Below, in pieces: positions 21,257-31,571 of a stretch of DNA of 33,232 nucleotides. The position numbers and the translations under genes were made by a program. The notes beneath the pieces were generated by a model that searched no databases, was not told where the DNA came from, and saw only the letters and a program-made list of their open reading frames with translations. Origin of the DNA: Lingula anatina (lineage: Eukaryota; Brachiopoda; Lingulata; Lingulida; Lingulidae); NCBI RefSeq assembly GCF_001039355.2, contig NW_019776039.1, positions 37,734 to 70,965 of the forward strand, in the 5' to 3' direction. Within the stretch, counting starts at the first letter, position 1. Every line of letters starts with the position of its first letter.

Positions 21257-22140
21257 AGCGATCATTTAAACCGCCGCTGCTGCTTTTACAGGTACACTTC
21301 CTCGTTTATCATTTAAATGCCCCNNNNNNNNNNNNNNNNNNNNNNNNNNNNNNNNNNNNNNNNNNNNNNNNNNNNNNNNNNNNNNNNNNNNNNNNNNNNN
21401 NNNNNNNNNNNNNNNNNNNNNNNNNNNNNNNNNNNNNNNNNNNNNNNNNNNNNNNNNNNNNNNNNNNNNNNNNNNNNNNNNNNNNNNNNNNNNNNNNNNN
21501 NNNNNNNNNNNNNNNNNNNNNNNNNNNNNNNNNNNNNNNNNNNNNNNNNNNNNNCAACTTGAGGAATGTCAAAGTAGCTACAGTACACTGTATATCAAAC
21601 CTGGGTCCAAGTTATGAAAGGTTTAAGCACAAAACGATAATGTGAGGGTATTGTTTCATTCACGACAAAATTCAGTATCTATGATGTGTTACAATATAGG
21701 GAATTTATAAAGCTTTACGTGTACTTAAATACTTTCCAGTAACATTTGGAGTTTGGCTAGCAACGTAATTGTACCTCAACCTGAGGTATCCCCGATGAAA
21801 GCACCAGGATGAGCACTGAAAATCGGAGTACAATAATTAACTATTTTTGAATATCGATTACAACATGCTGTACAATGACTGAGTTGTTAAAGGGTTAATG
21901 GACTTCTTTGCCTTAAAAACAATTCATTTCCAAATTAAAAGAAACAGATTTTTGGTAGTCGTGGGGAGGGGGAGACATGGTTAACGTCAAGTGATTAGTT
22001 AAGGCCGAGGAGTGTTTCAATACCAAATATTTAAATCATATTTCATAAAAACACTACAATAAAGTGTTCTGTTACGATCTTCAACATTTGTTCATTTATA
22101 TAGCAGGGCGAAGTTTACGCCAGAGGTAAATAGTTCTACA
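21257..22140. other. non-coding sequence with assembly gap
   Basis: Contains the gap (N from 21324 to 21554). The flanking known sequence shows no gene and no matched repeat. Open frames that cross the N run are meaningless. Confidence 0.6.
21324..21554. other. assembly gap, 231 N
   Basis: Run of N bases. True length and content are unknown. It lies just after family A copy 2, so the break may have been caused by repeats. Confidence 0.99.
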
Positions 22141-22232
22141 TCGTTCTATTTTAACTAAATGTGGTCATTTACATAGTAACACGTTCAGCACGCATTATAA
22201 TAACCAAACAGTGATGATGATCAATCAGCACA
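22141..22232 (+). repeat. dispersed repeat, right copy (partner at 1124-1243)
   Basis: Same orientation and word order as 1124-1243, but shorter by an internal deletion or lacking an insertion. The copies are 21 kb apart. Confidence 0.75.
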
Positions 22233-22609
22233 CGGTTGGGTTATCGTCACTTAAAAACTTTCGATCAAAGACGCTGAATGAAATCACAAATCATTTGACA
22301 ATTTCAAAAATGGACAGGTTCAAGGGACAGTTTTTGTTTCAGCTAGGGGGATTTCAGGTATAGGGTTCAGTGTAGGTGTTTCTTCGGATGATAGCAGCTT
22401 CACGCCCTAGGTCTAAGCGAGTTGAATAGAAGTTGAATAGAAGCATCCTATCCCAAAATACTGAGTTAGGACAAAGGTCTAGTTACATGTTCTGTGCAAT
22501 TACGATTAATAGATCAGTTGCATACTTGATTGTTTTCCCCCAGGTATCGCATGTATGCATTCTTACTTGAGTGATCTAAAACAAATCGCTAGTGTACCGT
22601 GTTTGTAAA

Positions 22610-22855
22610 TGTAGCGAAATATGTTCTGCACGGCAGCCGGAGACCCAGTGATTATATAGGCATGGTTTAAGCTTGTTCGAGAGATAATAACAGTCGCGTT
22701 TAACAATAGATAGCGAGCTAAAGTAAAACACCCCCTCTTCTTTAACTGATGATTTACACTGTTAATTGATCGCACTCTCATGTATTGTGTGACCACAATG
22801 TCAAACTTCCCCCTGTTGCATGTCGGAGTTGGATTGTCCTTCCGCCTCTGTCAAT
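22610..22855 (-). repeat. inverted partial copy of array D unit
   Basis: On the - strand it reads the D landmarks in order: CAACAGGGGGAAG, then GAGTGCGATCAATTAACAG in the palindrome region, a GAAGAGG stretch, AGCTCGCTATCTATTGTTAA and ACGCGACTGTTATTATC. The palindrome is broken here. It is a separated, inverted and diverged unit about 2.2 kb right of the array. Confidence 0.75.
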
Positions 22856-22997
22856 GCACCTCATTTAATTTAAATATCATAATATAAGTACAGTATAAGT
22901 AATACATTTGCTTCGCTGTTTTTTTCCTTATTCCTCATTCATTATCATTCATGTTTTACAAATACTTGAATGCAGTAAGTTAATAAATAAATTATAC

Positions 22998-23507
22998 AAT
23001 AAGAATATTTTTTCAGACAGGTTGATGCTGACGCTTATGCATGTTAATCAAACAAACAATACCTATTTCAATTTTTGACTTCGGAATAATTTATATTAAA
23101 TGAAAATAACTGATAAAAATTAACTAGCAGTTTGTTAGCAACACAAAAAGCATAATCAGTTGTGCATGCCAAACTAGTGAACAAAAGGACAGTTCGCTAC
23201 GGGAGACGGTTTAGTGGCAATGGGGACCTTCTGGCTGATGTATCCTGCTGTTAATTACACTTTCTTACAGCGGATTGTTGCGCTTGCGCTGGACCACAGA
23301 TACCGCGTCATGGGGTTCACTCACCTAAGGAATTGTGTGTTATTATGTTATTACGCCTAAACTATTGTGTTTTTGCGTTCGAATTTTGAAGGGGTTTGAC
23401 GGCTCTCCATTGTTTGTCCGCCCCCTTCTATTCATAGGATAGGGATTAAAACATTTCAAACGTTTTTAAAACGTTATACAACGGAAATATAATTATTATT
23501 ACTACTG
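22998..23507 (+). repeat. dispersed repeat family A, copy 3 (internal deletion)
   Basis: Aligns with copy 2 from GATGCTGACGCTTATGCATG through GTGAACAAAAGGACAGTTCG and GGGAGACGGTTTAG. It then jumps directly to CAATGGGGACCTTCTGGCTG, so the segment with CACGCGGTAGCATGGGTTC is missing. It ends ACAACGGAAATATAATTATT. It has the same orientation as copies 1 and 2. Confidence 0.9.
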
Positions 23508-23874
23508 TATGTAAGCAGGACAGTACTACGTCTGTTGGCATTACCTAAACACTTTCTTTCATGGTTTTTTCGTTGCAAAATGCAGCCAGCTGCTCACAAG
23601 ATTCCAAGTATGACGAGTTAAGCTGATATTTCATTATACTTATAAATCTGCATCAGTGAATTTAAGATTTGTCAATTATTACATCATCCATTTGTCAGAT
23701 GATAAAAAATTAAAATTTTCCGTGACTTTGAACCAAAATGTTTTAGGATCCATAGATGCACCTAAGGGAGAAATTGTGTTCAAATTAATTTTGACCGACA
23801 TTTCAATATATGCAAGCAAAACATGAATGCATTTTACATGATATGAATATTTTATATGTATTTGTACTACAGGG

Positions 23875-24108
23875 TTACTACTTAATATGGAATATTTTTA
23901 TCATTGTTATTTTTGAGTGCTGATTAAATATTTTTTGGCTTGATTCATCAAAAAAAGTATGTCATTGAGTGAAAAAATATCAAGTCTTCTATTGTGAGAA
24001 ATTTTGGTCAATAATATCAAATCTGACATAAGATGTCATTCGAAAGAAAAGAACACCCCCAGAAAACCATATCAACAGTTTGATGTCAGTATTAACTTCA
24101 AGCTAAGG
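23875..24108 (+). repeat. dispersed repeat B, right copy
   Basis: Inverted match of 14850-15083. It ends at the point where the + strand LINE fragment begins, so it may be part of the site into which the LINE inserted, or the LINE may have joined to it on 5' truncation. Confidence 0.9.
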
Positions 24109-25174
24109 AAATACTGGGTGGAAATAAATTTTGGTTCCTCACAAGACATGGCCTACGTTTAAATAAGAATATATTCAATCCTTTTTGGCAAAGCGTTATA
24201 AATGCTTGGGCAACTCTAAAGGTCAATTGTGATGCCAGCCCTCAGGATATTTTATCACAGCCTCTATGGTACAATGAAAAATTCATAATAGAAGGTAAAA
24301 ACTTCTGTTTTAAGAATTGGTGTAAGAAAGGGGTTTATTTTATTTCTGATATTGTGAACGCTAGGGGGGAACTTTGCACATTAGAAGAATTAAACCGAAA
24401 ATATACCGCTAACTTCAGCTTTCTTCAATATCTGGGGCTGAAAAAGTCAATTCCAAGAGATTGGCGCTCAGTCATAAAAGAGTATGGGAAAAATATATTG
24501 ACGGGATTTTGAATGATAACATAAAAATACTCAATTCAAAAGATAAGATAACAAAGTTTTCTTATAACATGCTCTTAAAAAACAGCAACCCATCCTTAAA
24601 TAGGGCTAACGGGTACTGGGAAACAAGAATCGGGTCCTTACTCGGAGAAGAGACGTGGGGTCTGATTTACACTGCACCTTTTATGTATAATCAAGATGCG
24701 AGCTTACAAACATTACAGTTCAAGATCAATCATGGTATCTATTTTACTAATTATCGGCTGGAAAAAATGAAGTTGAGTGAGTCACAGAAATGCACTTTCT
24801 GTAAAATTGAGGCCGAAACATTAAAACATTTATTTTGGGAATGTGTTCATGTCCAGAATATATGGACATGTCTGCTGCAGAGTATTCAACAAAATTACGA
24901 GTTACTGCTTGAGAGAAAAATAGAAATGTTAGTTTTGGGTGCCATCGATAACAGGCTACCGGGTTTTCATATTGTCGTATTGCTCATTAAGAAATGTATA
25001 ACTATATGCAGAGCAAAAGCTGAGATACCTAATTGGAATAATGTCCGCTCATATATCAAGTTTTATCGCAACATTGACCTGTACTCTACTTTCTTGCTGA
25101 CCGACAAAAAGAAAATTCAAATTATCAATAACTGGAATAGTGTCAAAGCCCTGATAGAAAACCCTCTCACCTGA
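24109..25174 (+). pseudogene. L1/Tx1-type LINE, 3' end of ORF2 (5'-truncated, frameshifted)
   Basis: Encodes the C-terminal part of a non-LTR retrotransposon ORF2 protein, downstream of its reverse transcriptase. Upstream residues (about 24112-24460) include NPFWQSV, SQPLWYNEKF and SIPRDW, which are typical landmarks of this region. A frame change occurs near 24460. The second frame (24461-25174) contains the zinc-knuckle-like motif CTFCKIEAETLKHLFWEC (C-x2-C-x8-H-x4-C), usual for the L1/Tx1 group, and ends in a natural stop. Endonuclease and reverse transcriptase domains are absent, as in a 5'-truncated insertion. The 3' UTR may extend towards the TG run at 25559, but its end is not defined. 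Confidence 0.85.
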
Positions 25175-25747
25175 TAACTCTGCAACTATATACAATATGT
25201 TTTCCTTTCTATGTACTCATTTCATAATCAAGACATCATATGTGGTGAGGCTTTTGTATTGCTATATCATACGCCTTGTGAAGGTAGATGCTCTTATGTT
25301 TATTTATAGATACTCTTGAGTGCTTAGAACAAACACTTACCTGGTATAAACAGCGTAATTATTTCTGCCATAAATATTTTATTCTACATAATCTGCATTT
25401 ACACGTTATGCTTATACACTTCCGCAAGCTACTATGTTAATAACGATATTATAAAGTAAGTGATTTATCACTGTTAGCTTTTATATACTTATTAAATATC
25501 AGTAAAGGTCTTGACCGCTATAAACTGCTACAAATAGCTTTACAGTTAAGTACAAGTATGTGTGTGTGTGTGTGTGTGTGTGTGGGAGTGCACATGTATG
25601 TGTACGGGTGCGCATGCCTTAGTATGTGTGTATATATACATATGTATTCTTATGCTGTAACGATTTGTACGACAGAAATACACTTACAAAAAAATTCAAG
25701 CTAAGATATTAAGGAAAATGATAGCCTCCGGAGAGTGATATGTTACA
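25175..25747. other. possible LINE 3' UTR and AT-rich non-coding sequence
   Basis: No open frame of interest. It contains the TG microsatellite at 25559-25584. Part of it may be the 3' UTR of the LINE fragment to the left. No poly(A) or target-site duplication was identified. Confidence 0.35.
25559..25584. repeat. (TG)13 microsatellite
   Basis: Uninterrupted TG dinucleotides, followed by degenerate TG-rich sequence to about 25630. Confidence 0.9.
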
Positions 25748-25798
25748 CAGTCAAAGAACTCATTACAGTCAATCATAAAAAGTCATCAATAGCGGGTA
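25748..25798 (-). mobile_element. Tc1-like element 3' tail fragment
   Basis: On the - strand this matches 11627-11679, the region around the stop codon and 3' tail of the decayed Tc1-like transposase, with about six differences: TACCCGCT, TGATGACTTTT, CTGTAATGAGT and CTTTGACTGTG. The outer edge is preceded by TA, the target used by Tc1/mariner elements, so this may be a true element end. The rest of the element is missing. Confidence 0.75.
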
Positions 25799-26183
25799 TT
25801 TTTTTTACCCATTTTACAGAGGAATGCCATTTTAAATAACAATTTTTTACATTAAATCCTGAAATAATACTGAGACAATATGCAAATTTCTATGTCTTAG
25901 AATATTGTACCTCCTCTTACAAATCTCAAGTATTTTAAAAACAAGAAAATCAGGTTAATGAAGTCTAGTATTTTTGAAATCAATATAAATATCTATATAA
26001 AAGTATACAAAACAGATTTGTTCAGAGTGAGTGTGCAGGAAGGAAGAATGATGATTAAAACTAATATGAATTATGTATACTTTTCTTTCAGTATTTAAAT
26101 CAGCAAAAAAAAACATCACAGCACCTCTATAAAGTGGGTTTATATATAAACACATATTGACATGGACAAGACATAGGACACCT

Positions 26184-27580
26184 TTCATTCACTCATTCAT
26201 TCATATAGTAACAAGTTTTTAATATACATGTATTAATTATATTTTCAAAGTTATGTGATTCAAATAGAGCCCCCACTTTTTTTCAAATTTTTGAAGACAA
26301 TTATTTTTCTGAGAAATTTGTTTTTCTACTTTGCAATAATATTGTATTTCAAATTTCAAACTATCCAGGCATGGCAGATTCTTTCTCATTTTTTGTTTAT
26401 AAATATGTAATCTTGCTAATGCAATAAACAGATTTAGCAGTTTATACTTTTTCCCAATTTTTCCAAAAATAATATCTACTGGACTAAGATCTATATTGAA
26501 TTGATGTAATTCACTTATCCACCCACAAAAAGATGTCCAGAAGGTATTAACATAATCACATGCTACAAAAAGATGGAGCAATGACTCTATCTCTACATTA
26601 CAAAAGTCACATTTGTCCTCATTTACCAACCTAATTTTTTTAGATAGCAATTTGTACTCAATATCCGATGAATAGTCCTATAATGGAACCATCTTAGCTT
26701 TACATCAATTGTGACAAAGAAAATAGATGAATAATATTTTTTCCATAGTTCGTTATCTGCCGTGAAATTAAGATCTCTTTCCCATTTATATTCACTTGAC
26801 AATTTCGATTGAGTTGTCGATAAAAAAACATTGTAAAATTCTTTTGCTCCTTTCTTACTTTTATTCAACCAGTAAAATAATATTGGTTGAGAAGGCAGTT
26901 GTTGCAAAGAGTTTATGATAGAATTAATATTCCATTCACTCAAAATAGCGTTTCTTAAACCCATAAAAATTGTAAAGGCCGGTCTGAAGTTGTATTTAAT
27001 ATAGAATTCGTCATAGGATAGAAAGTTTCCATCTTCCTTTATCAGATCCTGAATGACCATTATCCTTTTCCTTTTCCACGTTTTATACAAAATAGGTTTA
27101 TTTTCAATTCTAATCCTGAAATTCAACCATAAAGGGTTCTGAGAACATACATTTAAATCATCATCGATAATTGTTTTAAATTCATACAATGCCATAAGAG
27201 CATCTTTCCAAAAATTATTATTATTATTATTATTTGCAAATTGTTTTAGATTCCAGTTTCCATACACTAAAAAAGTCTCACAAAAGTTTGGCATCATTGA
27301 CTTTAAAACTTTTTTTCCAAGAGGAGTCACCTTCCAACAATCTTCCAAACCATGTAATTTTTATAGATTTTAGTAAGAAAGATAAATGTGGCATTTTCAG
27401 TCCCCCATGACAATAATCTTGCACAATCGTATTCCTTGATACCCTGTCATTTTTATTGTTCCAAATGAATTTGAAAAATAGCTTTTCTAAGGATTTAATA
27501 ATTTCAGCTGATGGATTGGGCAAACTTAAAAAATAATGGATGATTTTTTGGAAGTAGTATATGTGGACAGCAGAAGCACC
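26184..27580 (-). pseudogene. L1/Tx1-type LINE, 3' end of ORF2 (5'-truncated, three frames)
   Basis: On the - strand, three overlapping frames (27523-27278, 27348-26623 and 26650-26237) together follow the C-terminal ORF2 region of an L1/Tx1-type LINE. Landmarks are LFFKFIWNNK and GGLKMPHLSF in the first frame, CSQNPLWLNF in the second, and CDFCNVEIESLLHLFVAC (C-x2-C-x8-H-x4-C, the same spacing as the + strand LINE) in the third. The reading can be followed upstream to about 27580. A run of seven Asn is encoded by an ATT microsatellite near 27217-27234. The 3' end is followed by a TGAA-type tetranucleotide repeat (26184-26206), a common tail of such LINEs. This copy diverges from the 24-25 kb LINE, so they are separate insertions. 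Confidence 0.85.
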
Positions 27581-27800
27581 ATTTGCTTGGGGGTCCTGGG
27601 GGCCCTGTTACGTAAGTATTACGTAACAACACGTAATCATTTGGGTGGAGGACCCCTGGGACCTGTTATGTAATTATGACGTAACATTGCGTAATCATAT
27701 ATATATATATATATATGGACGAAGTAAGTAGTATTTGCTTGGAGGACCTGATCATTTTGTTCATTATCAATGGGACCTGTTACGTATTGTTTCAACATCA
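27560..27800. repeat. tandem TACGTAA-rich repeats, 58-bp sub-units in a longer about 152-bp period
   Basis: Units at 27582-27639 and 27640-27697 share the plan TTTG-x-x-TGG, GACCC/GTCCTGGG, CCTGTTA, ACGTAA and CGTAATCA. After the AT run at 27697-27716 the longer pattern restarts (ATATATGGAC, 12 bases, ATTTGCTTGG at 27712-27743), matching 27560-27591. The palindrome TACGTA recurs. The array lies between the LINE 5' break and the 3' end of the polymerase B relic. No coding function is recognised. Confidence 0.75.
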
Positions 27801-28032
27801 TCGGTACTATGTATTGCACATAAAAATTAACTACCATCGCAACATCACGTAATTTTATTGTTTTCAAAATAATTAGAATGGTCTTCGGATGCAATAGCTT
27901 CGTTTCATGAATTAACATTGTAATCAGACATTGTTTTAAAACCAGTAAGCATTGAAAACGAATGGAACAACAAACGCAGAACAGTCTTTTCAAATTGATT
28001 TGTTTTTATTTAATGAATATAATACAAGCTGA

Positions 28033-30139
28033 CTAGATTTCTAAAGGTGCAGTGGAGACGCCATCATCCAATACAACTCTCTTACAATAAAAGTAAGAAA
28101 AGGCGTCGCGTTTTTGTACATAGGAATGCATTGTGTTGTTAAACAGACTTATACCTCTATTTAAACCGCTACCGCTTTGTCTATTCAATAGCACGTCTAA
28201 ATATTTGTGTTTGTCTATGTCATTGTTGTTCCTATTTACACCCTTGCAACTGAATTTTGTTTCACTTCCAAAACAGTAATACGTTTTACTGCAAAGACTA
28301 ACGATGCCGTCACCGATCCACTCAGCCTTGAACAACCCGGGCTTTCTTTTGTCGAAGGCCTCGTGTTCAGGGGTATCAGTACGTGGAAACCACAGATGTT
28401 TTTCTGTTTCGTACTTGTCCCGCATTTCGGGTTTTATCACGGCTTCTAAGCTGTCAGCCGAAAATGCAATGTATGCTGAATCCGTGTCCATTTCGCAATA
28501 TTGGAAATCGGACGGATCCACGAATTTCATCATAAAGTCGTAATAAAACTCTAACATCCGTAGCTTGGCGTACTGATACACCATCACACCGATATGCAGA
28601 GGCAGATCAAATTTGATGACTTTTTTATTCAACTCTATTTCGTAGGTATTTTCCGTTATTTGGTCTAAACGCCTAAAGCGAGGATTGCACACTTTTAACG
28701 AGGCCTTTGCTTCTCCACAGTATTCGGTGTCGCGGTGTTTTTCTTTGTTTGTCACCGTCTTACCGTAGCCTAAGTTACCAATGAGTTTCATGGTGTCGGC
28801 AACGATAGTCTTTGATTTGTCTCTGTCTCCGCAGCACGACTCATGTCTTGTAAGACAGCAATGAACTGTTGCACAGCTAGTGCCGGCTGACCGTTGGATA
28901 TAATGCACGTCGGTTTGTCATACTCAGGCACGTTACTGCACACGCTTACACTTAAGAACTGGTGTTCGTTTTCCAAGCGAAGCTTTTGACCGTGTTCGGG
29001 GTTTTCGTGTTTAGGCAAGAGGCACTCGATGTCGAATGTGGCTCGATATCGATAGTATCGGTCTTCCTCGGGGACAACAATGCCTTCGTCTTCGAGTTGT
29101 TCGAAGATTGTTTGCTGTGGCGCGTACGCTTTCCCCGGAAAACGGTACTCCACGGCGCCGTTGCAGGTCCGTTCGTGGACATGTAGATGACCTTTGTGTT
29201 TAAACTTTTTGTCGCACTTTGAGCAGCAGAAAGAATTGGCGTATTTAACCATGTAGGTGATGTAGGAAAAATGATTTTCGTACAGGTTGACTGCCATTGT
29301 CTCTTTGTGTCTGGTCATGGGCCGACGAACGAGTTGAGCAACGGTTTTATCATCTTCGCATTCCTCTAACTCGTAGACCGTGATATTCACTTTAAAGATG
29401 TCTTCTAGTCTATTGAGATGGTGAAGAGGGACCCCTTTGAACGCTTTACTTCTACATTCCGTCTCTGCCACGTACGTTTCAAACAACCGTTTGGTCGCCT
29501 TTTCAAGCCCGCAAACAGGCCAGCCCCTTTGCAAGCGAGACATCTAAAGATACATAAATTATCGTTGTTCAACCCGTGTTGGTCTCCTTGGAGCGCGATC
29601 ACACCTCGGTTGTTCAAAACGTGACGAGGTAAAGGTATACCGGCTCCAATCGGGTGTCCTTTAAGTTTTGTCACGTAAAGTGTGGCGTTGGTGACCATAT
29701 CCACCACCCATTTCGAGTTTGGTCGCTCTTGCCGTGCGCATTCGAGAACATCTGTTAACAACACATTTTCGAAGAACCCGTCAAGATCGTTTTTGTTTTG
29801 GATCACGAACGGTTCTTCAAATTTTTGCTGCTGGGATGATAGTACCGCAACACCCCCGTCTCGCTGTTTCTCAGGAAGAATCCGTACGAAATGTTAATTT
29901 TAAAGGCGGTGCGTTGGTCGTTTAAAATCCGAACTTTTAAAGGCGGTACGTTGGTCGTTTAAAATCCGAACTCTTCTCGGAGCGCGTCTGGTTGAACGGT
30001 AGTCAATCGAAAGTTGTACCATTCTTGAAGCTTGTTGCCCCGAGAGGATCTCGTTCGAATGCTGTTCCAGTGGTTTGCATACGCAACGATTTAGTTCTGG
30101 ATGTTTGTTGTAAGGTAAGTGATCAGTGGTGGAATACAT
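28033..30139 (-). pseudogene. Polinton/Maverick-type DNA polymerase B, broken relic
   Basis: This is a relic of a protein-primed family B DNA polymerase of the kind carried by Polinton/Maverick elements. In order on the - strand: an N-terminal region (30139 to about 29500) with RPNSKWVV and PIGAGIPLPRH; a C2H2-type zinc finger (CCSKC, then a His/Cys-rich end, about 29225-29165); the ExoI motif in ATFDIEC (about 29030-29015); then motif B (KLIGNLGYG, near 28790-28760) and the palm motif C DTDS (28477-28488). Breaks are a 37-bp tandem duplication at 29898-29971, frame changes near 29820 and 29500, and an abrupt join near 28830-28908 where exonuclease motifs II/III and polymerase motif A are absent. 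About 690 codons remain, where such proteins usually have 1000 or more. No Polinton integrase, ATPase, protease or capsid gene is seen beside it. Confidence 0.85.
29898..29971. repeat. 37-bp perfect-length tandem duplication inside the polymerase relic
   Basis: Units 29898-29934 and 29935-29971 differ at one base (GGTGCG versus GGTACG). Because 37 is not a multiple of three, the duplication shifts the frame of the polymerase N-terminal region. Near identity suggests it arose late. Confidence 0.95.
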
Positions 30140-31521
30140 ATACTAGAATCAGATACACTAAAAACTCAAACCAGTTTAAATAATAAGTTTGAATATTATT
30201 TAGTAATATAAAGAATATAAGCAAATTTAAAAGACATACTGGTATATTTCAATTCACAGAGTTTTACTTGATTTCTGTTTCATGGTAAACATGTACATGT
30301 ATGCTGAAAAGAATTAACTGTGTATCTAACTTATGAAGTATATTTTTGCATTAAATTCTAGGGCTTTGTTACAAGTGTTATCATAACACAAACAGTTAAG
30401 GACTATACTGAGCTTGAAGACAGCTTCATTAGAAATTTCTTACCCAGAATCAAAGGTATGTAACACACATTCAGTTTTGGCATTTTAGGGGATGTTACTT
30501 GTGCCAGTTTTTTATATTTTAGTTTTATATTCACTATGCAGATTTATGTGTGTTTACAATGAAGTTGAAGTTAACCGCCTGGGCTTCAATTTTCAAGACT
30601 ACATATTACACAGGACACTTGTAACTAAAGGTACTTTAGTAAAATCAGGAAAACTTTGCGGTCCATTATGTTGTTCATGTTGCTTTGCAAGGGGGCGTGC
30701 CAGACAATTAAGCCGATTACAACGACTGAGCACGAGGGTGATACTCCGCTGAGATAGATTGATCCTGCTGCAATAGTTTCTATTCTGAACACAGTAAGCC
30801 TCTGTTGTTGTAAAACATTTATTGATGTTATGTTTATTTTTTCAGATTTTTCATCCTAGGCCTGTATGTGAACCTTGACCTGGACAATCTTACAGACAAT
30901 AATAGAAAAGTCACCTGAAATTGCACAGGCAAATTCATCAGAATCAGATGTGAGCACCAACTTTGTAATGCCTGGAATACTTCCACGGAGAAAAAAAAAG
31001 GTTTACCTTTTTTTCAATTGTTTCTTTTTCTATCATGAAATTCTGGTAGCTACAATCATGTATATTTGATTTCCTTTTTTACACTTATGCAATATGTTTG
31101 ATCAGAATATTATTTAGTAATTGTTCTTATACATCAATTAACATGAGTTTAAAATATGTTTAATACATTTTCTTTTGACAGCCTGTCCTGCCATCTTCAG
31201 GTAGGCTTGGCAATCTCAATCAGTTTTGTAGGAAAGGAGGATTGGCGCCATTGAATTGACAAATATTGACAATTGACAGTTCAGTCACACTTAACTATAG
31301 TGGCATGTTGCTTCAAGTTACCACACTTATTCTAAGATTGCTGAATTATCATTATTGTAGGAGACCCTGGATCTCTCAACCAGAAGAAAAAACCTGGGGA
31401 TCAATCAGTTGTAAGATTAAAATCTGTGGAACACTACCCATCACTGTTGTGTTCAGTATATGGAAAAGATGACCGTGATATCGGAACCTTGGAGATTCAT
31501 AACTTGATTTCACTCCTGTAA
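30071..31521 (+). CDS. candidate spliced gene, unknown product (3' part)
   Basis: Six candidate exons are phase-compatible: about 30071-30114 (donor GTAAGT, phase 0), 30362-30455 (acceptor TTCTAG, donor GTATGT, phase 1), 30523-30638 (acceptor TTTTAG, donor GTAAAA, phase 0), 30896-31000 (donor GTTTAC, phase 0), a 19-base micro-exon 31182-31200 (donor GTAGGC, phase 1), and 31361-31521, ending in TAA. The encoded pieces include KDYTELEDSFIRNFLPRI, NRLGFNFQDYILHR, PGILPRRKKK and YGKDDRDIGTLEIH. I recognise no family. Support comes from five consistent phases and an AATAAA about 45 bases after the stop. Weak points are the non-standard donors at 30639 and 31001, the acceptor at 30895, and the first exon lying antisense to the polymerase relic. 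It could also be a spliced non-coding RNA or a decayed gene. Confidence 0.4.
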
Positions 31522-31565
31522 AAAGTAACTGCTTTGTTCTTTTACCGTCCAATTAATAATATGAA

Positions 31566-31571
31566 AATAAA
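31566..31571 (+). promoter_or_regulatory. polyadenylation signal AATAAA
   Basis: Canonical hexamer 45 bases after the TAA of the candidate last exon, followed by a T/G-rich stretch. The motif is common in AT-rich DNA, so its weight comes from its position. Confidence 0.5.

Noticed and set aside
21309-21588. Open frames across the N run
   Set aside because: They are produced by unknown bases.
27637-27993. 118-codon open frame on the - strand
   Set aside because: Overlaps the tandem repeat and AT microsatellite; no known domain.
28952-29186. Open frames on both strands inside the polymerase relic
   Set aside because: They lie in other frames of the recognised polymerase sequence.
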